Origin: Cenococcum geophilum 1.58
Taxonomy: Eukaryota; Ascomycota; Dothideomycetes; Gloniales; Gloniaceae
Direction: 5' to 3'
Length of the DNA stretch: 64,000 nucleotides
Assembly (NCBI GenBank): GCA_001692895.1
Contig: KV748177.1
Span: 806,001 to 870,000 of the forward strand
Both the position numbers and the translations under genes were made by a program. The notes under the pieces are model-generated. The model did no database searches, had not been told where the DNA came from, and was given only the letters and a program-made list of their open reading frames with translations. Below, in pieces: positions 57,840-64,000 of this stretch (its first letter is position 1; each line of letters starts with the position of its first letter).

Positions 57840-58790
57840 GCTAGCTATAGAAAGGGAGCCTATAAGGCGATTAACTAAATAGTTATCCTAGATTAAGTTA
57901 TGCGGCAGGGCGGTAATAACGCTAAGAGCTTTATATTTAGGACCGCCCTTATAGAGCTATATAGTAATTCTATAAATAAATTATCCTAAAAGCTTCTTTT
58001 AACTAAGTATAAGTAGGGCCTATCCACTGATAAGGTTGCGGGCTTTAATAACGCAATTCGGCTATATGGCATACGCGCTACTATAGGTAAGTATAACACT
58101 ATCTAGCTTCGCAACCTTTTGTAGCCTATGGTGGCTATTAAATTAGTTAACACTAGTATAGGTACATAGAAAGTTACTCCTAATTAGTGTGATACTATAG
58201 AGAATCTAGCCCTATATATTAGCGCGAAAGTAATACTAATATAGAATATCTGGGTTAAACTAGGCTTAGTAAACGGCACTACTAGTATAATTAAAGATGT
58301 TATATAGAAGGGACACGCGGATATTAAAAAGGATTAGCCTTAGTTACTACTAATTATAGTAGATAGGTACAACGAACCTACCCTATTTACTTAGTAGGAT
58401 AGTAAAAAAGTTATTCCTATATTTTCTATGCTTTATAAGTAGGAGGGTATAAAAGGCTTTTACTTACGGCGTTAATTTCTAATTACTCTAGCTTTTACTC
58501 TTACTATATATAAGCTAGGGCCTAATACTTAACTAGGTAGTTCTAGATATTAAGGAAAAAGATAAGACAGCCGGGCTAACCTATATAGCAATCTCACGAG
58601 TTAAGAAGCTTTTAGGGCTTAAATTTAAATATAGGTTCGATATAAAACGATTTTAGTTATCTATAAGTAAGACTAAAGAGGTATAATAAGAAGATTTTAT
58701 ACGGAGGTAGTAGCAACTACTTATAAACGACTTTTCCTAAATAGGAAATTATATACTGGCTTAGAGGTAAGCGGAGAATATAGCATTTAT
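57840..58790 (+). pseudogene. PIF1-type DNA helicase, C-terminal half
   Basis: Plus-strand frame with RIP stops: QIVILDQVMRQGGNNAKSFI (family V-L-QxxRQ), FNNAIRLYGIRATIGKYNTI (exit region before the 2B domain), LALYISAKVILIQNIQVKLG, LVNGTTSIIKDVI (family LVNGxxGxV, about 58265), and ITLAFTLTIYKLGPNT (motif VI, family LAYAITIHKSQG, about 58490). It ends with LTYIAISRVKKLLG-like sequence. The Walker A/B half is absent. PIF1-like helicases occur as host genes, expanded fungal families and inside Helitrons; no Rep domain is visible here, so the Helitron reading is open. Confidence 0.72.
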
Positions 58791-58799
58791 CTCGGTTTC

Positions 58800-59845
58800 C
58801 TAATTTTTAACCCCCCTATTTGTCTTACCTTTTTACCGCTTCTAGAGCTATTAGATATACATATAATAGTATATAAAGAGAATTGGCAATATTACTAGAT
58901 TAATATTGCTGCTATCTATAGCGTTAATCGATTTTTAGAATATTTTAAGTTTTTTTTAAAGGGCGGAAATGTCGCTTATATAAGGAGTTACGTGACCTCT
59001 AAGAATATATGCTACTTAGGACCGCATATTAGCAGCCACGACTTCTTTATACTATAGTTAAGATTTTATATATACTGCATCTAGAGCTACTTATAATAAC
59101 TATTACCTATAGATCTACCGATTTATAAATTAAAAATTAGACATAGTTAGAGCTGTTAGTAGGGGTTATTAATCGCGCTCCCCATAACAAAATTTTGGAT
59201 TTTAGTAATCTAAAGTCTAGATTATTAAATGTAACTAGCTACTAAGGCTATTACCACCTTATAACCTACTATACCTTATATATATATATAGACTCTTCTT
59301 TACCTATTAAACGAATGGATAATTAACCCTAGTTAATAAACATATCTAATTAATAAACGAATTAACGAATTAAATTAAAAGTTCGGAACGTCTAAATACG
59401 GTTCTGCTAAAACGCTAACTAGACCCTAACCTAGACCCTTCTTAACCTATTAAATTCTAAAAATAATAATCTTTACTAAATTAAAAATTAACCTTATCCT
59501 TAATAAGCCATCTAATTAGATTTAATGGTTCTTTATTATTTAAGACATAGCCAAAACTAATAAGGTATAGCAGTATATCGACCTATTTAAGAAGAAAAGA
59601 CGATCTTCTAAAGCTAGAACTACTAAGTCGGCCTATACTAAGGGATATACTACCCATAGCTATATTAATAGCAAAGCTAGACCTAAACTAGCTTACTACC
59701 TATAATTAGCTCTACGCTAAATATAAGAATAATCTACGCGTATACTAGAAGTAAAAATATAATATTAATAACTATATTGTTTGTACTATATCGGTAGCCT
59801 ACCTTCCACTTATTAACAGCCTTAGTAGTTAGTTACATTAAATAT
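58800..59845. other. Degenerate block without identified gene
   Basis: 59040-59230 resembles 60540-60740 (blocks AGATTTTATA, AGAGCTRCTTATAATA, AGATCTACCGRTTTA and TAATACC), so it is a repeated noncoding unit. A weak plus-strand frame near 59520-59790 (VQQYIDLFKKKRRSSKAR) gives no domain. Confidence 0.4.
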
Positions 59846-59849
59846 TTAA

Positions 59850-59893
59850 GGTGTCTCTACTACTATAGTAGCCACTACAGTAATAGAGACACC
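59850..59893. other. 44-bp palindrome without loop
   Basis: Left arm GGTGTCTCTACTACTATAGT plus AG; right arm (reverse complement) differs at three sites, all transitions as from RIP. Two element ends abutting head-to-head, or a MITE remnant, would look like this. Confidence 0.6.
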
Positions 59894-59964
59894 CTATACT
59901 TTAGTAAGCAATTAAGCCCATCTTATATAAGAATCTTATACTATTAGTACTTACTAAATCACGT

Positions 59965-60445
59965 GCTTATAGGGCCTCCTCCCGTCTATAAATACTCCTT
60001 CTATACCTTCCTCTCTTCCTCCCTTTTTCCTTATAAGAGCTGGCGGTGCTTTAATACTCCTCCTTAGTCCCCACTAAGTGATCTATTAGTTAATATGGTG
60101 ATATAGATAGTATCAGACAAGGAGACGGGTAAAAGAGAAGATAGAAAGGACGGAAGAACCTCTAGTAGGCGTTAGTTAAGCAATGTTAATAGCTATATTA
60201 TAGCTACCTAATCTCCTATACTTATAGACCTCCTCCTATCTATAAATACTCCCTCCTTTATACCTTCCTTTCTTCTTTTCTTCTTCCTTATAAGAGCTGG
60301 AGGTGCTCTAATACTCCTCCTTAATCCCTACTAAGGGATCTATTAGTTAACGTGGCGATATAGATAGTATTAAACGAGGAGATAGGCGAGAGAGAAGATA
60401 TAAAGGACGGAGGAACCTCTAGTAGGTATTAGTCGAGCAATATTA
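59965..60445 (+). repeat. Two direct copies of an about 226-bp unit
   Basis: Copies at 59965-60190 and 60221-60445 share CTATAAATACTCC (TATA-like), CCTTATAAGAGCTGG, TACTCCTCCTTA, GATCTATTAGTTAA and GAACCTCTAGTAGG. The spacing is about 256 bp. A pair of short LTRs or a tandem promoter repeat are possible. No coding potential. Confidence 0.75.
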
Positions 60446-60977
60446 ACGGCTAGTTTTTATTACCCAAAAATTGCGTTATATAATAATATTTAGGATCGCA
60501 AATATATACCCTATCCTATACTTACACCACTACTAAATATTCTAGATTTTATACTTAGAGCTGCTTATAATAGGTATTTCTAAAAGATCTACCGGTTTAA
60601 AGCTCTATAATTAAATATTATTAACATTTTATATAGGGGTCGTTAATTAAGCTCCCGGGATATAATTTTTAAAGTTTAATACCATACTAATATTACGACC
60701 TTTTTGTAGTAGCCAAGCTACCCCTAATCTCCTCCCCTCCTTCTCCTCCCTCCCATTACTTGGCGTTAAGCTATTGTGTTATTATACGTCCGAACTAGGT
60801 AGGCAATGACGTAGTTAATAGTTATTAGGTATTAAAAATATTTAGTATATAAAGCTTTAAACCAGAATTATAATTTACTATATTATATCCTATATAGAGA
60901 GCTCTATATTAAAGCTCTGCAGTTTAAATATGTGCTATATTTGTGACCAATATATTCTTTAAGCCTGGCTTAAGTAG

Positions 60978-61027
60978 GGCGCCTTAGTTACTGTAGTAGA
61001 TCCTTACCTAGCAGTAACTAAGGCGCC
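60978..61027. other. Perfect 16-bp stem hairpin
   Basis: GGCGCCTTAGTTACTG pairs exactly with CAGTAACTAAGGCGCC over an 18-nt loop. It is located about 200 bp upstream of the piggyBac-type frame. A perfect, GC-containing stem in RIPped surroundings suggests recent origin or an element end. Confidence 0.65.
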
Positions 61028-61199
61028 TTAATCTTACTACTACTTCTAAATTAAGCAAAAGCTCTATATAGGGGGGTCNNAGGGGGTCTCCCCCTAGAAA
61101 ANCTNATCTCTATATATATTAATTAAAGTTTATATAATAAAGCTCTAAATTAAAGCTTTGGGTTAACTAATTAGCTTATTACACTTAGGTTAAAATTTA

Positions 61200-62480
61200 C
61201 GTTAGGGGACCAACGTTCCGCATATTGTAAAAGGTAGTAAAGGAGGCCTATATAATTTAGATTTACACTAGCATTAAGATAAAGGCTTTTTAAAGACGCA
61301 GGCAGTAGTGCTTAATTTCCTTATATAGCAAGACAACGTTACTGGCGAGCGCCTTTATCCCCCTAATAAGCATATAGTTTGGCTCGATAATCTGTTTACG
61401 TCTGTCCGACTTCTTTAATAACTTTAAGAGCTTAGAATTGGCGGTATAGGAACCGTTTAAACAACTAGAACAAAATATAAGGAGTAAAAGGAGGCTAAAG
61501 AGCAGAAAATAGTATTAAATTTAGGAATAAATCTACTACTAATTAAGCAAATTAACTCGTCGCTAGCCGTCCTAAAATTAATACATAACTCTTAAATTCC
61601 TTAGGGTATATTATACGCAGAAACTTTAGAGAATAGTACGGTAACAGAGTTCGCCTAGAAGGACGCTTAGGTGGTCCTATTTATAAGTACTATCGCTAAT
61701 AGTAAGTATATTTAATTTTAGAAACCTTAATACTATTCCTATAAGCTAATAACGTTATATATTACCAGCTTTAAAAAAGGCTAAGCGACTATAAAGACGG
61801 CTAGCTATAACGGCTAGCGGCGCTACACAGACTTAGAAGATCTTTGGTAACGGCGCTGGGAAGTAGTTATAGATACTAGCGCTTACTAACTTCCACAATC
61901 GCTTTATAAAAGGTATTAATACTACTAACTAGATAAGGTCGTATTATTTCTCTCTTAAGCGTTACCAGAAGACCTAGAAACTGCTATTTTACTTCCTTAT
62001 TAATACAATCGTTACCAAATACTTTAAGACGTCCTCCTTTGCCCCTCCAGGCTGGCCAAATAAGGCTGGCTATAAATCCTTTATTAAACGACTCGTCAAC
62101 TCCCTCTTTAAGCACTTAATGCGCGCCACTAAGGCCTCCTACTAGCGCGTTCCTATAAGCCGAATATAATGGTACCTAGCGGTAGAGTATGGATATAAGC
62201 CAGAGAAGATAAATAATAAAGATATAGTTTACTTGGCATGCTTTAAAGCAGGAAGGAAAGCTTTTACTAAGAGATTAGGCGGTAGGAAGCCTTTAGGCGA
62301 GCTAGCAATAAACACTGTTCGGAAACCTTATAAGCAGTAGAAGAGACTTTAAAAAACTGCTAGGACTAAATTCGGGTATAGACTCTGTTAAATACCACTT
62401 TGTGAATCTGGGCCTTACTAGCGGGAATATATTAATCGAATTAACACTAAGGATTAACTGTAGATAGATAATATTTATAT
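61200..62480 (+). pseudogene. piggyBac-type transposase (C-terminal two thirds)
   Basis: Plus strand. NKHIVWLDNLFTSVRLL at about 61360-61410 contains the second catalytic Asp box (family DNxFTS), followed by LQELRIGGIGTVQTTRTK. FAQKDAQVVLFISTIANS at about 61650 is the third Asp box (family W/K-D). After a frameshift between 61690 and 61760 come TNFHNRFIKGINTTNQIRSY (family Y-N-x-G-GVDLADQxRSYY, about 61885-61945), KLLFYFLINTIVTKYF, and APPGWPNKAGYKSFIKRLV. A Cys-containing tail (RLCQIPLCESGPYQREYI) sits where piggyBac has its zinc-binding end. It inserts at TTAA in known members; the ends were not located. Confidence 0.75.
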
Positions 62481-62584
62481 ATATTTAAAGCTTTATATAA
62501 ATCTTAAGTGTATGGCGGAACGCCTTACCGCCAACAAACGTAGCTATTTAATTGGTTAAGCTCGGGCCACTATTTTATGGACAA

Positions 62585-62662
62585 ATCTATCTATATAAGG
62601 GATAATAAGTAAAGAAAATAAGTAGTATAACTAAGTAAAGAATAGAGATACTAATAAATCTT
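62585..62662 (+). pseudogene. Gypsy-1 integrase fragment left of the retroposon
   Basis: Frame ISSITKQRIEILINLDIDLT is contiguous with ELAKIVQQRIKRYYN at 63714 after removal of the retroposon and one TSD copy. Confidence 0.65.
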
Positions 62663-62675
62663 GATATAGACCTTA

Positions 62676-63697
62676 GGTCCTCGAAATCGGACTCTGCACC
62701 TGTACGTGGTAAGGCCTACGAACCTACTGGTCTTCGGACTCAGCAGAGCCAACGTAGAGACGTCGCACAGCTGCGGGTAGGAGGTCGTGGTGGTGGTTGA
62801 AATGTTGTGGGGGGTAGTGAAAAGTTTTTACATGGGATGGTGAGATCTCGAAAACCACTACTAACGGTAACCCCCTTCATAGTAGACAACTGCTACGCCC
62901 CTATTTAACCCTATGTGATCCTCGCGGATACAAGATGGAATCTAATGTCCCCTAAACCCTTAATTGAAAGCATTAATAACCTTACATTAACGAACGAGCG
63001 ATCGCGAGCGAATGAACGAACGAGCAAATATACGGCCCCTCCTAACCCCTAGGGCAATCGCCCGTAGAGCATACGGTTACTCGCCGTTAACTACCAAATA
63101 CTACCTAGCAGCCTAGATTGCGACCCACGGTTTTCCCTGTCTTCTTTTAACGGAGTAGTAACCCTTAGAAAGGGCCTAGCTGGGGCCTAGGCATAAAAGA
63201 TACCTAATAATATATCCCGCTCGCTTATTAGTATTACGGTAGTTGGAATAAATGAATCCCCCTTACGCCTTCAATGGCTCTAGGGGGGGGGAGGCAAGGC
63301 GTATATGGCAATAGTTAATAAGAGATAGCACGTAGGGGACGGACAAGATAGTTAAGATATGGGAGAGACAAGTATAAGTATACGGCGATCGATCGGCAAG
63401 GCCTAGCTAGGACGTAGTGAACCCTAGCTTTGGATAAGCTGGAGAAGGAAGCAGTGGTTCCTAAGGAGTTCAAAACATCTAAGGAGGAGGACGTGCAGTA
63501 GGCCCGCAGGGCCGCTGCTACGTGCAAGCATGGCAAATCGGGGTTTTTTATCCTACTGAGGCTGCTCATAGGGTTTTTCCTCCCCCAACAACTACAGGGG
63601 TTTTCTTCCTATAAATACACAAGTTTTCCCCCCTGTAACGGAGTAGTCTGCGTGGGCCAGTAGGATCCGTATCAGACGTTAATTAAAGAATTACTAC
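62676..63697 (+). mobile_element. Short non-LTR-type retroposon, copy 2
   Basis: 1,022 bp, perfect 14-bp TSD TGATATAGACCTTA (62662-62675 and 63698-63711). It begins GGTCCTCGAAATCGGACTCT and ends in AAAGAATTACTAC. Full-length counterpart of 8510-9539, so both ends are defined by two independent insertions. GC-rich 5' part and little RIP. The antisense open frame 63315-63569 parallels 8615-8839 (shared LDVLNSLGTTASFSSLSKAR), conserved simply as DNA or possibly under constraint. Confidence 0.85.
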
Positions 63698-63711
63698 TGA
63701 TATAGACCTTA

Positions 63712-64000
63712 CGGAATTAGCTAAAATAGTATAGTAGCGAATAAAAAGGTACTATAACGCTAAGAAATCTAAAGGACTAAATCTAAAGGAGGGGGATAAA
63801 GTATAGCTACTATATAAAAATTTTAAGAGTTAATAACTAAGTAAGAAGTTAAACTACGTTAGACTAAGACTATTTAAATTTTTAGCTAAAAATTTAGAAG
63901 TTATATATAGACTTAACTTACTAATAGAGATAAAGATTTACCCTATATAGTATATTATAATACTAAAGCTAGTATATAGGAATATTAAGCTACTAGTTTA
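63712..64000 (+). pseudogene. Gypsy-1 integrase C-terminal domain (cut by window edge)
   Basis: ELAKIVQQRIKRYYNAKKSK, then GLNLKEGDKVQLLYKNFKS, KKLNYVRLRLFKFLAKNLEV and IYPIQYIIILKLV, matching the family KYYDxxR, F-EGDKVYLL, SKKLDHxKLGPF and IHPVFHVSLL series. It continues past 64000. Confidence 0.85.

Larger units (their letters stand above)
2432..64000 (+). mobile_element. Gypsy-1: host Ty3/Gypsy element dispersed by nested insertions
   Basis: One plus-strand Ty3/Gypsy gag-pol can be followed piecewise: gag 2473-2600, 9819-10115 and 10501 onward; protease and RT to 13971; RT end and RNase H start 24840-25225; RNase H 55870-56180; integrase C-terminus 62585-62662 and 63712-64000. At the joins with Copia-1, the solo LTR, Copia-2, Gypsy-2 and the retroposon, deleting the insert plus one TSD copy restores the same frame. 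For example NYNIYNKELLG is split across 25225/55870. Neither LTR is in the window. The integrase core is not seen; it was lost or displaced in the 56.2-62.6 kb block. Confidence 0.85.

Noticed and set aside
2473-63999. Stop-codon reassignment (TAA/TAG read as Gln)
   Set aside because: Stops also replace Trp, catalytic Asp codons are mutated by the same transitions, and LTR pairs show the same bias in noncoding DNA; RIP explains all of this.

Overview
The window is a repeat-dense, AT-rich block from a filamentous ascomycete (Pezizomycotina); I cannot name the species. No intact host gene is visible. Nearly all of it is transposable elements carrying the signature of repeat-induced point mutation (RIP, CpA to TpA on either strand). 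Element frames run for hundreds of codons and are broken almost only by TAA/TAG where the family has Gln (CAA/CAG) or Trp (TGG). The two LTRs of one young element (26515-26686 and 28404-28575) differ mainly by C-to-T and G-to-A changes.

The layout is a set of nested insertions whose boundaries I could mostly fix from target-site duplications (TSDs). The oldest layer is one forward Ty3/Gypsy element (Gypsy-1). Its gag starts at 2473 and its integrase C-terminus runs off the right edge. It has been split over more than 61 kb by: Copia-1 (2601-9813, TSD ATTGT/ATTAT), a solo LTR (10116-10495), Copia-2 (13972-24834, TSD TTAAG), Gypsy-2 (25226-55864, reverse, TSD ATAAT), a mixed block at about 56.2-62.6 kb, and a short retroposon (62676-63697, 14-bp TSD). 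A reverse, internally deleted Copia-L (1-2426) lies at the left edge, head-to-head with Copia-1. Removing the insert and one TSD copy restores the host frame at the junctions I checked.

Second-level insertions: Copia-1 holds a 1.03-kb retroposon (8510-9539). Copia-2 holds a 3.07-kb poly(A) retroposon (15160-18227, 13-bp TSD) and a 1.68-kb retroposon (20607-22287, 15-bp TSD). Gypsy-2 holds a gag-only Copia-3 (26515-28575, TSD GAGAT), a Tc1/mariner copy (53701-55406, TA) and a 20.9-kb DNA transposon (31917-52823).

The 20.9-kb transposon is the most unusual object. It has terminal inverted repeats beginning CGTCA, a KDZ/Plavaka-type transposase (plus strand, right end), two SNF2-type helicase pseudogenes (minus strand), an unrecognised long minus-strand frame, a coiled-coil plus-strand frame, two arrays of about 148-bp repeats lying between divergent genes, and a 27-bp minisatellite just inside the left end. 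The half-duplicated gene order suggests two related elements joined in one pair of ends.

The 56.2-62.6 kb block contains a reverse chromovirus integrase/chromodomain fragment, the C-terminal half of a PIF1-type helicase, direct repeats and palindromes, and a piggyBac-type transposase pseudogene.
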